Assembly: GCF_003991585.1 (NCBI RefSeq)
Contig: NZ_PQSP01000006.1
Span: 62,001-126,000 of the forward strand
From: Saezia sanguinis
Lineage (GTDB): Bacteria; Pseudomonadota; Gammaproteobacteria; Burkholderiales; Burkholderiaceae_C
Reading direction: 5' to 3'
Length of the DNA stretch: 64,000 nt
This document shows, piece after piece, positions 20,915 through 29,163 of the stretch. Positions within the stretch are counted from its first letter, which is position 1, and every line of letters begins with the position of its first letter. The notes beneath the pieces were generated by a model. That model worked only from the letters and a program-made list of their open reading frames with translations. It was not told the origin of the DNA and did not search any database. The position numbers and the translations under genes were made by a program.

Positions 20915-21193
20915 ATGGCAACCAGCAAAACACCAGCAAAAAAACGCACTCCCAACGCCGCTTTCATGAAACCATTGACTCCCAGCGCTGAACTGGCCGC
21001 AGTGGTTGGCAGTGCTCCTCTGCCCCGCACTGAAATCGTGAAAAAGATTTGGGAATACATCAAAAAGCACGACTTGCAAGACAAGAAAAACAAACGTGCC
21101 ATCAATTCCGATGCAAAACTGAAAGCTATTTTCGGTAAAGACCAGTTCACCATGTTTGAAATTGGTGGCGGCATCGGCAAACACGTTAAATAA
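20915..21193 (+). CDS. SWIB/MDM2-domain protein
   Basis: Small basic protein of 92 residues. A lysine-rich N-terminal tail (ATSKTPAKKRTPNAAF) is followed by a SWIB/MDM2 fold of about 70 residues (FMKPLTPSAELAAVVGS, PRTEIVKKIWEYIKKHDLQD, RAINSDAKLKAIFGKDQF). SWIB domains are best known in eukaryotic chromatin remodelling and MDM2, but stand-alone copies occur in Chlamydia and many proteobacteria, where a role in nucleoid condensation or topology has been proposed. The start at 20915 has AAAGGAAAAG in front; a longer frame upstream is unlikely. The gene is monocistronic, with its own terminator at 21242-21269. Confidence 0.93.
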   Translation: MATSKTPAKKRTPNAAFMKPLTPSAELAAVVGSAPLPRTEIVKKIWEYIKKHDLQDKKNKRAINSDAKLKAIFGKDQFTMFEIGGGIGKHVK

Positions 21194-21241
21194 ATTTGCC
21201 CGATGGCATCTGATCACCCGGCAGGTGCTCAGTTTGTGGCG

Positions 21242-21269
21242 AAAAGCGGCTGTATTGACAGCCGCTTTT
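21242..21269 (+). terminator. Rho-independent terminator after the SWIB gene
   Basis: Perfect 12-bp stem AAAAGCGGCTGT / ACAGCCGCTTTT with a four-base loop, 48 bases after the stop codon. The A/T-rich stem ends make it potentially bidirectional. Confidence 0.8.
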
Positions 21270-21452
21270 GTCATCTGGCCTGTCACAACGCGACAAAATG
21301 ACGCCTGATGCCCAAATGATCAATTCATCAGACTAGCCTAAAACGGCTTCCTGCCCTTAAAATACAACGTTATTATTCAAAGTGTTTCAACCTGAGGTTT
21401 GTAATCCGGCTGTTTTTGCAAACCCTCTTTGTGTGTAAAACTGAGTGAAATC

Positions 21453-21776
21453 ATGACCCACGTTGTAACTGAAAACTGTATCAAGTGTAAATATACCGAT
21501 TGTGTGGATGTTTGCCCGGTAGACTGTTTTCGTGAAGGCCCCAATTTTCTGGTCATCGACCCCGATGAGTGCATTGATTGCGCCGTATGCATTCCTGAAT
21601 GTCCGGCCAATGCCATCTACGCTGAAGAGGATGTTCCTGCAGAGCAGCAGGACTTTATTAAAATCAATGCTGAACTGGCACCGGAATGGCCCAGCATTAC
21701 CAAACGCAAAACATCCCTGCCCGATGCCGACGACTGGAACGGCAAACCGGACAAGCGTTCTGACCTGATCCGCTGA
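21453..21776 (+). CDS. fdxA: Ferredoxin FdxA (7Fe-8S type)
   Basis: 107-residue soluble ferredoxin. The N-terminal cysteine pattern [18 protein letters not shown] and the second cluster [12 protein letters not shown] match the 3Fe-4S/4Fe-4S seven-iron ferredoxins of proteobacteria. The C-terminal extension ([15 protein letters not shown]) is also typical of FdxA. The ATG at 21453 gives the family N terminus [12 protein letters not shown]. The next gene on the same strand, 106 bases on, is a ferredoxin-NADP reductase, a likely redox partner. Confidence 0.96.
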   Translation: MTHVVTENCIKCKYTDCVDVCPVDCFREGPNFLVIDPDECIDCAVCIPECPANAIYAEEDVPAEQQDFIKINAELAPEWPSITKRKTSLPDADDWNGKPDKRSDLIR

Positions 21777-21882
21777 TCAGACACTTTCAGTCCCCCATTC
21801 CCTGCCAAAATACTGTCCTTGCCGGCGTACTGTCACGCCAGCAAGGCATTGCTATTCATACTTAAGCAGAAAGCCATAGCCC

Positions 21883-22992
21883 ATGACTGAACCCTCTTTT
21901 GCACCGGAACCCATCACAACCGATGCCGTCATCATCGGTGCAGGCTGTGCCGGCCTGTTTGCCGCGTTTGAACTGGGCATCATGGGGTTGCGCTCGCACA
22001 TCGTCGAAACCCTGCCGCATGCCGGCGGACAGTGTGTGCACCTGTATGGTGACAAACCCATTTATGACATTCCGGCCATTCTGCAATGCACCGGGAACGA
22101 ACTTACCGAGCGCCTGCTGGAACAGATCAAACCTTTCAAAGCCGGCCTGCACCTGCAGCAGACCGTCACACAGTTGAAAACACTGGATGCCCCCGAAAAA
22201 ACCAGCGACCCGGCGCCACGCTTTGAACTGCACACCTCCACCGGACAATGCTTTCTGACACGCTGTGTAGTTATCGCTTCCGGTTACGGTGCATTTCTGC
22301 CACGGACCTTGCCTTTGGAAGGCATTCGGGCACTGGAAAATCAACAGGTATTCTACGAACTGCCAGCCCATACAGACGCATATGCCGGCAAACATGTTGT
22401 GATCAATGGCGATACCGATATCGCGCTACAGGCAGCCAGCCAACTGGCCAGTGCCGAACACAACCGGCCGGCCAGTGTCACGCTGGTACACCGCAGAGAC
22501 AAATTCCGCGCTGAAGATGCACTCATTGCCCAAATTCAGCAACTGCGGCAGGCCGGGCGCCTGCAGTTCATTGCCGGCCAGTTTACCGGCCTGGTCACCG
22601 ACGCAGCATCCGGCCAACTCACCGCATTACAGCTCATGGGCAGTACCGACAGGCAAACACTGCAAACCCCGGCTGATACATTCCTGATACTGCTTGGGCT
22701 CGCCCCGCAGCTTGGCCCCATAGAACAATGGGGGCTGGCGTTGGAGCGCAAACATCTGGTGGTAGACCCGGGCACCTTTCAGACCAACACTCCGGGCATT
22801 TACGCCATAGGCGACGCCATCACCTACCCCGGCAAACGCAAACTCATTGTCAGTGGTTTTCATGAGGCCACACTGGCGGCTTATGCCATAGCCAGCTACC
22901 TGCAGGATGGTGCAACCATTCCGGTGTATTACACGTCGTCCAACTCTGAGTTGCAGGCCATACTGGCCCCTCAGAAGGCAGGCCACGCATGA
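21883..22992 (+). CDS. Ferredoxin--NADP reductase, thioredoxin-reductase-like
   Basis: Flavoprotein of 369 residues with an FAD-binding GAGCAGLFAAFELG at about 19-32, a second dinucleotide-binding region (VINGDTDIALQAASQLA, with GDT in place of the usual GGG-type loop) and a C-terminal FAD-contact GIYAIGDAITYPGKRKLI. It lacks the CxxC active site of thioredoxin reductases, as expected for the TrxR-like ferredoxin/flavodoxin-NADP reductases (EC 1.18.1.2). The GGQCVHLYGDKPIYDIPA sequence is characteristic of that group. Probable role: electron transfer between NADPH and FdxA encoded just upstream. It is followed by a GC-rich hairpin and the convergent thiD. Confidence 0.92.
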   Translation: MTEPSFAPEPITTDAVIIGAGCAGLFAAFELGIMGLRSHIVETLPHAGGQCVHLYGDKPIYDIPAILQCTGNELTERLLEQIKPFKAGLHLQQTVTQLKTLDAPEKTSDPAPRFELHTSTGQCFLTRCVVIASGYGAFLPRTLPLEGIRALENQQVFYELPAHTDAYAGKHVVINGDTDIALQAASQLASAEHNRPASVTLVHRRDKFRAEDALIAQIQQLRQAGRLQFIAGQFTGLVTDAASGQLTALQLMGSTDRQTLQTPADTFLILLGLAPQLGPIEQWGLALERKHLVVDPGTFQTNTPGIYAIGDAITYPGKRKLIVSGFHEATLAAYAIASYLQDGATIPVYYTSSNSELQAILAPQKAGHA

Positions 22993-23070
22993 TGTTCCGT
23001 CCCTCAGGTCATCGGCTGGTGCATTTCGGTTTGGTAGCCAGGCACACACCCTGTCATTGCAACTGAACCG

Positions 23071-23092
23071 GTGCAGGGCAGCCCCTGCACCT
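23071..23092. terminator. Possible convergent hairpin between the reductase gene and thiD
   Basis: Perfect 9-bp stem GGTGCAGGG / CCCTGCACC with a four-base loop, seven bases past the end of thiD and 79 past the reductase stop. There is no T-run, so it may block RNA decay or assist factor-dependent termination. Confidence 0.4.
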
Positions 23093-23098
23093 GACTGC

Positions 23099-23944
23099 TT
23101 AGCGCACCTTCATCGCCTGTGGTGCATGGGTATGGTTCAAAGGCCCCACGCCCTTGCCAATCTGTACCCGCATGCCCGCCTCAATGGCTGCCAGCACATA
23201 CACGCGCGCGGCCTGTACGGCAGCGGGCAGATCCAGCCCAAGTGCCAGATACGATGCAATTGCCGACGAAAGTGTGCAACCGGAGCCATGCAGGTTATGC
23301 GTCTGGATACGGGGCGACTGCAGCTCATGCAGCTCAACAGCACCCGTTGCCTGCTGGCGAATTGCCAGCACATCCACAACCTCCGCGCCGACCAGATGCC
23401 CACCTTTAAGCAGCACCGCCTGCGCGCCCTGGCCCAACAGCGCACGGGCTGCCGCAACCAGCTGCGTGGTTTCGGTAATGGCCTGACCAAGCAGCAAACC
23501 GGCTTCATCCAGATTGGGCGTAATGACCTGTGCACGCGAAAACAGTTCGGCAACAAGGCAAGCCATGGCGCCGTCGTCAATCAGTTTGGCACCGGTGGCA
23601 GAAACCATCACCGGATCCAGCACCACATGGGGCAGGTGCTTTTCATCAATCGCCTGCGCCACCGTACGGATAATTTCCGGTGAACTCAGCATGCCGATTT
23701 TTACCGCATCTGCGCCAATATCATCCACCACAGCATCAATCTGCGCCTTGACAATTTCAACCGGCACTTCATGAATAGCGCTGACCCCCAGCGTATTCTG
23801 TGCCGTAATGGCGGTAATGGCACTCATCCCATAACAGCCCAGCGCCGCAATGGTCTTCAAATCAGCCTGAATACCGGCCCCGCCACCGCTGTCAGAACCG
23901 GCTATCGTCAATACCCGGGGATAGGTCAGTGTTGCGCCAGACAT
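23099..23944 (-). CDS. thiD: Hydroxymethylpyrimidine/phosphomethylpyrimidine kinase ThiD
   Basis: Ribokinase-fold kinase that phosphorylates HMP and HMP-phosphate in thiamine pyrophosphate synthesis. Motifs: TIAGSDSGGGAGIQADLKT at the N terminus, VLDPVMVSATGAKL, TPNLDEAGLL, KGGHL, and the anion-hole HGSGCTLSSAIAS. I chose the ATG at 23944 (MSGATLTYPR, 281 residues) since AAAGGAAATT stands before it; the 17 extra upstream codons are not family-like. No TPP riboswitch is evident upstream, and no other thi gene adjoins it. Confidence 0.95.
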   Translation of the reverse strand: MSGATLTYPRVLTIAGSDSGGGAGIQADLKTIAALGCYGMSAITAITAQNTLGVSAIHEVPVEIVKAQIDAVVDDIGADAVKIGMLSSPEIIRTVAQAIDEKHLPHVVLDPVMVSATGAKLIDDGAMACLVAELFSRAQVITPNLDEAGLLLGQAITETTQLVAAARALLGQGAQAVLLKGGHLVGAEVVDVLAIRQQATGAVELHELQSPRIQTHNLHGSGCTLSSAIASYLALGLDLPAAVQAARVYVLAAIEAGMRVQIGKGVGPLNHTHAPQAMKVR

Positions 23945-24015
23945 GCAATTTCCTTTACTAAAAAACAAGTGACTTGCAAAACCTATTCTAAACAAACTAT
24001 AATCCCCCTTTCTAT

Positions 24016-24091
24016 TCCCCGATAGCTCAGTCGGTAGAGCGACGGACTGTTAATCCGCAGGTCCCTGGTTCGAGCCCAGGTCGGGGAGCCA
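24016..24091 (+). tRNA. tRNA-Asn (anticodon GTT)
   Basis: 76-base cloverleaf: acceptor arm TCCCCGA / TCGGGGA, D-arm GCTC..GAGC, anticodon loop CTGTTAA with GTT at its centre on an ACGGA/TCCGC stem, T-arm with GGTTCGAGCCC, discriminator G and an encoded CCA end. Confidence 0.97.
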
Positions 24092-24450
24092 ATCTCAAAA
24101 GATCTCTAAGCGCTGAAAGTCGGCTCTTCCGTCATTGCACCAGCCACCGGCAAAACCATGTTGATATTGATTCTCTGTGCCCCTTATTGAACGCTGAGGA
24201 CATCACCCTGACCAAGCGGCCACAGCCATTGCGCTGCAAACAGGTATCTCTTTTTATTTCTCAAAAAACTGCCCCTCCTTTGCATGCTGTGTCTGTTGTG
24301 CGGCTGAGTGCTGCAAGCATACAAATCTTTACAAAACAAAATAAACCATACACATCCGGCACGTAAACTGGCCCCATGTTTTCAAAAAACAAATGTGGTT
24401 TAGCTATATAAAATGAATGATGCATTATCCGCATCAAAAGGAGTTAGCAA
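24092..24450. other. Intergenic region after tRNA-Asn
   Basis: 359 bases with no gene I can support. I looked for integrase remnants or a repeated tRNA 3' end that would mark an integrated element and saw none. The last 60 bases must hold the promoter of the RcnB-like gene; AAAAGGAGTTAGC at 24438-24450 is its ribosome site. Confidence 0.5.
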
Positions 24451-24915
24451 ATGAAAATGAAAACCATCGTCTGCCATTTGGCCGCACTTTCCATTCTGGG
24501 CAGCTCAATCGCTTTCGCGCAACCCGCATCACATGAAAGAAACAGACAGCCCGCACCATCACAACAACAGCAGCCCCAAAACGGCCCATCGCGCAATCAG
24601 GGTCATGCAGGGCCCCAGGCAGACTCACGCCCCAACAATACTAACGCCCGGCCAAACCAGCAACAACCCGGCAGGCCTGCTGCACAGGCACAGAACCACA
24701 ACAGGCCACATGCAGAATCACGGCCCGCGATGGATTTCAGACAGGGTGAGCGCATACCGCAGCAATATCGCGGTTACTCTTATCGGGTAGATGACTGGAA
24801 AGCATACGGGCTGAGCCAGCCACCCCGCAATCATCACTGGGTACAAATCGGCGGTGATTTCATCCTGATTGCCGCAGCCACTGGCGTTATCACATCCATT
24901 CTGCTGAACAAATAA
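24451..24915 (+). CDS. RcnB-family periplasmic protein
   Basis: 154-residue exported protein. The Sec signal peptide MKMKTIVCHLAALSILGSSI ends near AFA (residue 23). A Gln/Pro/Asn/His-rich, low-complexity middle (about 25-95) probably lacks structure. The C-terminal domain (YRGYSYRVDDWKAYGLSQPP, then HHWVQIGGDFILIAAATGVI) matches the RcnB family, founded on the E. coli periplasmic nickel/cobalt homeostasis protein. Most members of this sequence type have no tested function, and no rcnA efflux gene is adjacent, so a metal role is only a family guess. It has a strong ribosome site (AAAAGGAG) and its own terminator. Confidence 0.82.
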   Translation: MKMKTIVCHLAALSILGSSIAFAQPASHERNRQPAPSQQQQPQNGPSRNQGHAGPQADSRPNNTNARPNQQQPGRPAAQAQNHNRPHAESRPAMDFRQGERIPQQYRGYSYRVDDWKAYGLSQPPRNHHWVQIGGDFILIAAATGVITSILLNK

Positions 24916-24926
24916 CCTCCCCTGTT

Positions 24927-24968
24927 ATGGCCTGGCTGTTGTTTCAAAACAGAGCCAGACCATTTTTT
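24927..24968 (+). terminator. Rho-independent terminator after the RcnB-like gene
   Basis: Stem ATGG.CTGGCTGTT / AAC(AG)AGCCAG.CCAT with small bulges, followed by a run of six T, 12 bases after the stop codon. Confidence 0.75.
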
Positions 24969-25086
24969 ATCGGGTATACCGTATTGCATGACTTCCGCCC
25001 AGCTAAAATGGCCGGTGCAATCATGTTAAGTTTGTGCCATGGCATGATTGGGTCACAACCTTCAACATGACAAAAGTAAATTGAAA

Positions 25087-25707
25087 ATGAATTTACGCGC
25101 ACAAGGCAGCATTACCCAATGGAAAGATGAACAGGGTTTTGGCTTCATCACACCCGATTCAGGTGGTAAACAAGTATTTGTCCATGTCACTGCATTTATC
25201 GACCGCAGCAAAAGGCCGGCTCAAGATGACCGGGTATTCTACGAATCCGGTGTAGACGACAACGGACGTCCCCAGGCCTATAACGTTACTTTTGTAGAAA
25301 ATGCCGCATCGCGTCAAAAAAGACGCTCCCGCCGCTTTTCGTTGACACTTGTTTTAATCGCTGCAGCCTTCCTGGCAACACTGGCTGGAATGTATTATTT
25401 TGGCAAACTGCCAACTATTTTTCTCATCCCATATGTCCTGTTCAGTTCACTGGCCTTTATCACCTACGCCCGGGACAAACGGGCCGCGGTGAAAGACCGC
25501 TGGAGAACCGAGGAAAACACCCTGCATTTGATGGCGCTGCTTGGCGGCTGGCCTGGTGCCTTGATTGCACAGCGCCTGTTCCGGCACAAATCCAGCAAGC
25601 TGTCGTTCCAGGTCATCTTCTGGATCACCGTGATCGCCAATTGCTGCCTGTTTGCCTGGTTGCTCTCTCTTTACTGGCAAAAATATGGATCAAATTCTAT
25701 TCTCTGA
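25087..25707 (+). CDS. Cold-shock domain fused to DUF1294 membrane domain
   Basis: 206-residue two-domain protein. Residues 1-65 form a cold-shock/OB fold with RNP1-like KDEQGFGFITP and RNP2-like VFVHVTAF. After a basic linker (RQKRRSRR) come about four membrane helices carrying the DUF1294 signature (FITYARDKRAAVKDRWRTEE, LHLMALLGGWPGALIAQRLF, HKSSKLSFQ). The fold would place a nucleic-acid-binding domain at the inner-membrane surface. This fusion is known in many proteobacteria but its function is not. The ATG at 25087 puts the cold-shock domain at the very N terminus; an ATG at 25048 would add 13 unrelated residues. It stands alone, convergent with a LysR gene. Confidence 0.88.
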   Translation: MNLRAQGSITQWKDEQGFGFITPDSGGKQVFVHVTAFIDRSKRPAQDDRVFYESGVDDNGRPQAYNVTFVENAASRQKRRSRRFSLTLVLIAAAFLATLAGMYYFGKLPTIFLIPYVLFSSLAFITYARDKRAAVKDRWRTEENTLHLMALLGGWPGALIAQRLFRHKSSKLSFQVIFWITVIANCCLFAWLLSLYWQKYGSNSIL

Positions 25708-25875
25708 TTATGTATATATACTGATCCTCGAAGAAATAAGAAAAACAGGCTTCCTGTATCTCCCCGTTAAAAACATCTTTCTAAGTCAAAATTCAAAAAG
25801 CCCATCCCTTTATCTTGCCAGCCATGATTTTATGTATTTTGATCAGTGGTCATCCCGGAAATGATAGGATGTCAT

Positions 25876-26751
25876 TCAGACTGAACTTAGGGTTTCCGCT
25901 GGCAGCAAACAGGTTTGAAGCGCCAAGATATTAGCTGAAAATAAATTTTTTCTCCAAACCAGTTCCGTCACCGCCCGACTGAAGGGCGCATTTAGCCGGT
26001 GTACCGTCAATGCGTTGCGGTCAGGAAACATATTCAACAACTGTGCGGGCATTACACCCACCCCCATACCTGCGGCAATGCCACCTAAAATCGCATGGTA
26101 AGAGGCCAGCTCGGCAATACGTTCAGGCGCCGCACCATGCATAGCAAACCAATCATTCAGGCGACGGCGATACGAACACCCCTCCTTAAAGGCCAAAACG
26201 TTTTTTTTCTGAATATCTTGAGGCACATGAATCGGTGGATGCCCCGCAGGAGCCACCAGCACCAGTTCCTCAGTAAACACATTTTGCCGATCCAGCCTGG
26301 CATCCGCCGGTGCATCAGCCACCAGAACCGCATCCAGCTCATTGGCCAGTAACATCTCATACAGCAACAGGCTGGTACCCGTACAAAGATCAAGCTCCAG
26401 GAGGGGATACCGGGCGTACAACACAGACAAAGGCTCGGGGAGTCTGGCTGCTGCCGTACTTTCCATGGCTCCCACCCGAAACCGACCCCCCGGCTGAACA
26501 TCTCTAACCCGGTTTTCCGCCTCTTGCATCAGTGCCACAACCCGCAAAGCATCGCGATATAGTATTTGTCCTTGCGCCGTCGGCAGTAAGCGCTTACCTT
26601 CGCGCAAAAACAGCTTGACGCCTAACGTTTCCTCAAGCTGGCGTATTCGCGTCGTTATGCCGGAGGGCACACGATGCAAAGCCTCTGCCGCACGCGTGAT
26701 TCCGCCTTTTTCCACCACAGCAATCAATGTTTTAAGATCTGCAATCTCCAT
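25876..26751 (-). CDS. LysR-family transcriptional regulator
   Basis: 291-residue LTTR: N-terminal helix-turn-helix (LKTLIAVVEKGGITRAAEAL, VPSGITTRIRQLEETLGVKL) and a periplasmic-binding-like effector domain from about residue 90. It is divergent from the YbfB-type MFS gene. The 135-base region between them holds a TGAATAT-N11-ATATTCA dyad 15 bases from its own start, so it probably represses itself and controls the transporter and tautomerase. The effector is unknown. The gene ends convergently with the cold-shock/DUF1294 gene. Confidence 0.93.
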   Translation of the reverse strand: MEIADLKTLIAVVEKGGITRAAEALHRVPSGITTRIRQLEETLGVKLFLREGKRLLPTAQGQILYRDALRVVALMQEAENRVRDVQPGGRFRVGAMESTAAARLPEPLSVLYARYPLLELDLCTGTSLLLYEMLLANELDAVLVADAPADARLDRQNVFTEELVLVAPAGHPPIHVPQDIQKKNVLAFKEGCSYRRRLNDWFAMHGAAPERIAELASYHAILGGIAAGMGVGVMPAQLLNMFPDRNALTVHRLNAPFSRAVTELVWRKNLFSANILALQTCLLPAETLSSV

Positions 26752-26765
26752 ATATTCTTATAAAT

Positions 26766-26790
26766 TGAATATTATTTTCAAATATATTCA
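26766..26790. promoter_or_regulatory. LysR-type operator candidate (T-N11-A dyad)
   Basis: TGAATAT (26766-26772), 11 bases, ATATTCA (26784-26790): an exact dyad with the T-N11-A spacing of LTTR recognition sites. A second perfect palindrome, GAATATATATTC, follows at 26799-26810 and could be the activation site toward the MFS gene start at 26887. Confidence 0.65.
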
Positions 26791-26886
26791 TTTGTACAGA
26801 ATATATATTCTACTTATGATCTGGTAAAAAATAAAGCCTGCCAACGACAATTCATTCCCTTTATCCAAGACATACCAACCGCCTGC

Positions 26887-28071
26887 ATGATAAAACGCTT
26901 ATACAACACAGGATTACTGCCTGCCTTAGGCGGATTAGCCGTTTTGGTCATTGCCATGGGTGTTGGCCGCTTTGCATACACAGCATTGCTGCCAAGCATG
27001 ATGCATGCACATGCATTGGGTGAAAAAGCCACTGCCTCCATGGCTGCATGGAATTACGCAGGCTATCTGGCCGGGGTGCTGGCTATGCGCAAAGAAACAG
27101 CAGGCCAGAGCCAATACGCCAAGCTGCAGTTCTTTCTGCTGCTCAGCATTCTCAGCACCGCAGCCATGGGACTGGTACACGGTTCTTTGCTTTGGTACAC
27201 CACCCGCCTGATCGCCGGATTTGCTTCTGGGGCTTGTTTTGTACTGTGTTCAGCCCTTGTTTTAGATGCATTGATCACAATTGGGCGTCCCTCCCTGTCT
27301 GGCCTGATGTACAGCGGCGTGGGCATTGGCATTGTACTCAGCGCCATTGCAGTGCGCCCGTTTGAGGCCCTGTTTGGTTCAGATGGTACATGGATCGGGC
27401 TGGCTATTCTGTGTATTCCCCTCGCATGCGCAGCCCTGCTGTGTCTGCGGCCCCGCTTCAATCCACCATCTGCAGCTCCTGCGTATGCTGCAAAAGCAAT
27501 GCCTGCAAACAACCGAACCCCTGCAACGCAATGGACATACCCTGTCTTGCTGCTGACTTACTTTTTAGAAGGCTTTGGTTACATCATCGGCACAACATTT
27601 CTAGTCAGCCTGACACAGACCCGCACCCATTCGGCAGAACTGGCTAATGCCGCATGGATCGTTACCGGATGCGCGGCCGCCCTCAGCACCCCTTTATGGC
27701 GCTATACGGCACAGAAAAGTTATCTGCGCATGCTGGTTCTGGCTTTTTTACTGCAAGGTCTAGGTGTACTCTTGCCGGTATTCTCCAATCATCCTGTGGT
27801 GATTTTGACTGGTGGCCTTTTGCTGGGCGGAACATTCATGGGCATTACCGCACTGTCATTACAGTACGGCGTGGTTGTGCGTACCAGTTCAAGCGCCTAC
27901 ACCATCGCCATGCTCACAACCGTATACGGCGTTGGGCAAATTCTGGGCCCCATAGTTGCCGGGGTCACCGTTAACAGCCACGGATTCGCACCGGCATTCA
28001 TTCTGGCTGCATTTATCCTGTTTCTGGCCGCTACGCTGCTGGCCATTCACGACATGATGCAACGCCAGTGA
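26887..28071 (+). CDS. YbfB/YjiJ-family MFS transporter
   Basis: Major facilitator of 394 residues and about 12 membrane helices. The N-terminal LGGLAVLVIAMGVGRFAYTALLP is the hallmark of the YbfB/YjiJ family (GxGRFAYTPLLP-like). The midpoint loop around PAYAAKAMPANNRTPATQW separates the two six-helix bundles; the second starts with LLLTYFLEGFGYIIGTTFLV. Substrates of this family are largely unknown. The gene is preceded by the divergent LysR gene and followed 52 bases later by a 4-oxalocrotonate tautomerase-like gene, so the three probably form one functional group, perhaps for an aromatic or enol compound. That last point is inference. Confidence 0.9.
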   Translation: MIKRLYNTGLLPALGGLAVLVIAMGVGRFAYTALLPSMMHAHALGEKATASMAAWNYAGYLAGVLAMRKETAGQSQYAKLQFFLLLSILSTAAMGLVHGSLLWYTTRLIAGFASGACFVLCSALVLDALITIGRPSLSGLMYSGVGIGIVLSAIAVRPFEALFGSDGTWIGLAILCIPLACAALLCLRPRFNPPSAAPAYAAKAMPANNRTPATQWTYPVLLLTYFLEGFGYIIGTTFLVSLTQTRTHSAELANAAWIVTGCAAALSTPLWRYTAQKSYLRMLVLAFLLQGLGVLLPVFSNHPVVILTGGLLLGGTFMGITALSLQYGVVVRTSSSAYTIAMLTTVYGVGQILGPIVAGVTVNSHGFAPAFILAAFILFLAATLLAIHDMMQRQ

Positions 28072-28123
28072 ATTTCAAGCCCCACATTCTATTAATTTGT
28101 AACTGATCAAGGAGAAATGATTG

Positions 28124-28333
28124 ATGCCTTACGTCAACATCAAAGTTACCGGCGGCACCGAAGCCCCTTCAACTGAACAAAAAGCCGAATTGATCAAAGG
28201 TGTTACGCAACTGCTTGCTAATGTATTGAATAAAAACCCGGCCACCACCATTGTGACCATTGACGAAGTCAACCAAGACAACTGGGGCATAGGCGGAGAA
28301 AGCGTAAGCGTTTTGCGTCAACGCAAAGCATAG
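28124..28333 (+). CDS. 4-oxalocrotonate tautomerase family protein
   Basis: 69-residue enzyme of the tautomerase superfamily. Loss of the initiator Met would expose Pro-1, the catalytic base (MPYVNIKVTGG...). The family motif near residues 34-52 (LNKNPATTIVTIDEVNQDNW) and the following GIGGESV loop are present. The start is decided by this chemistry: a TTG at 28121 directly before the ATG would give Met-Met-Pro, which would block Pro-1 exposure. AAGGAGAAA lies ten bases or so upstream of the ATG. Classic 4-OT acts in catechol meta-cleavage, but no such pathway genes are present, so the real substrate is open. Confidence 0.92.
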   Translation: MPYVNIKVTGGTEAPSTEQKAELIKGVTQLLANVLNKNPATTIVTIDEVNQDNWGIGGESVSVLRQRKA

Positions 28334-28424
28334 CAATCTGCGTCAGCGCTGGCCTGCAGATGAAGCAGTTGCGGCTGCAAAAGCCTGCATGCATCTGCAA
28401 CAGGCCGCTACCATCAAAGTTTTA

Positions 28425-29129
28425 TCAAAGTTTGCGCAACAACGTTTCCACAAACTGCGGCACCACTTCCGTCGCAGGCCCATAAATCCGGGTTTGAAAC
28501 AGGCTCTCACCCTGGCTGGGTTCCAGGTTCAGTTCAACCGTCTGCGCCCCGGCTTCATTGGCCACCTGCACAAAGCCGGCCGCCGGGTATACATGCCCGG
28601 AAGTGCCGATGGAAATAAAGCAATCCGCGTACATGAGCGCCTCGTAGATTTCATCCATCAGCAAGGGCATTTCGCCAAACCAGACAATATGGGGACGCAG
28701 GCGCTGTGACGGCTGGCAGCATGTGCAGCCATCTTCTTTTGTGACATCACCAGTCCACTCAACCACCTGGCCGGAGCGTACGCAGCGCACCTTTTGCAGT
28801 TCGCCGTGCATGTGAATCAGATTTTTTGTTCCGGCCCGCTCATGCAGGTTATCCACATTCTGTGTTACCAGCAAAAAATCACCGTTAAATTCCTGCTCCA
28901 GCCTGGCCAGCACCAGGTGCGCCGCATTGGGCTTCACCTCGGCGTCCAAAAGCTGGCGCCGCCTGGCATTGTAAAAAGTCTGCACCAGTTGCGGATCGCG
29001 CTGATATGCCTGCGGCGTTGCCACGTCTTCAACCCGGTGTTTTTCCCATAAACCGTCACTGGCACGGAATGTTGCGATCCCCGACTCAGCAGAAATACCG
29101 GCCCCGGTCAGCACCACAATTTTTTTCAT
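28425..29129 (-). CDS. cobB: NAD-dependent protein deacylase (sirtuin, CobB type)
   Basis: 234-residue class III sirtuin. NAD-binding [14 protein letters not shown] at 9-22, [12 protein letters not shown] at 89-100, catalytic His108 in LIHMHGEL, zinc cysteines around VRC and DGCTCC, and the C-terminal [12 protein letters not shown]. Tyr53 and Arg56 in FYNARRRQL match the residues that let CobB/SIRT5 act on succinyl- and malonyl-lysine as well as acetyl-lysine. The sequence between the zinc ligands ([17 protein letters not shown]) closely follows E. coli CobB. It begins 34 bases after the end of the Zur-like gene on the same strand, so the two may be co-transcribed. Confidence 0.95.
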   Translation of the reverse strand: MKKIVVLTGAGISAESGIATFRASDGLWEKHRVEDVATPQAYQRDPQLVQTFYNARRRQLLDAEVKPNAAHLVLARLEQEFNGDFLLVTQNVDNLHERAGTKNLIHMHGELQKVRCVRSGQVVEWTGDVTKEDGCTCCQPSQRLRPHIVWFGEMPLLMDEIYEALMYADCFISIGTSGHVYPAAGFVQVANEAGAQTVELNLEPSQGESLFQTRIYGPATEVVPQFVETLLRKL

Positions 29130-29163
29130 TTTTGCAACCCTAATCTTTCAATACAATTCTGTT

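Noticed and set aside
24016..24450. tRNA-Asn as an integration site of a mobile element
   Set aside because: No integrase, no repeat of the tRNA 3' end and no cargo genes; flanking genes look like ordinary backbone.
28350..28406. Long imperfect stem (GGCCTGCAGATG / CATCTGCA..AGGCC) between the tautomerase and cobB genes
   Set aside because: There is a three-base bulge, a large loop and no T-run. It could be a weak convergent terminator but is not strong enough to annotate.
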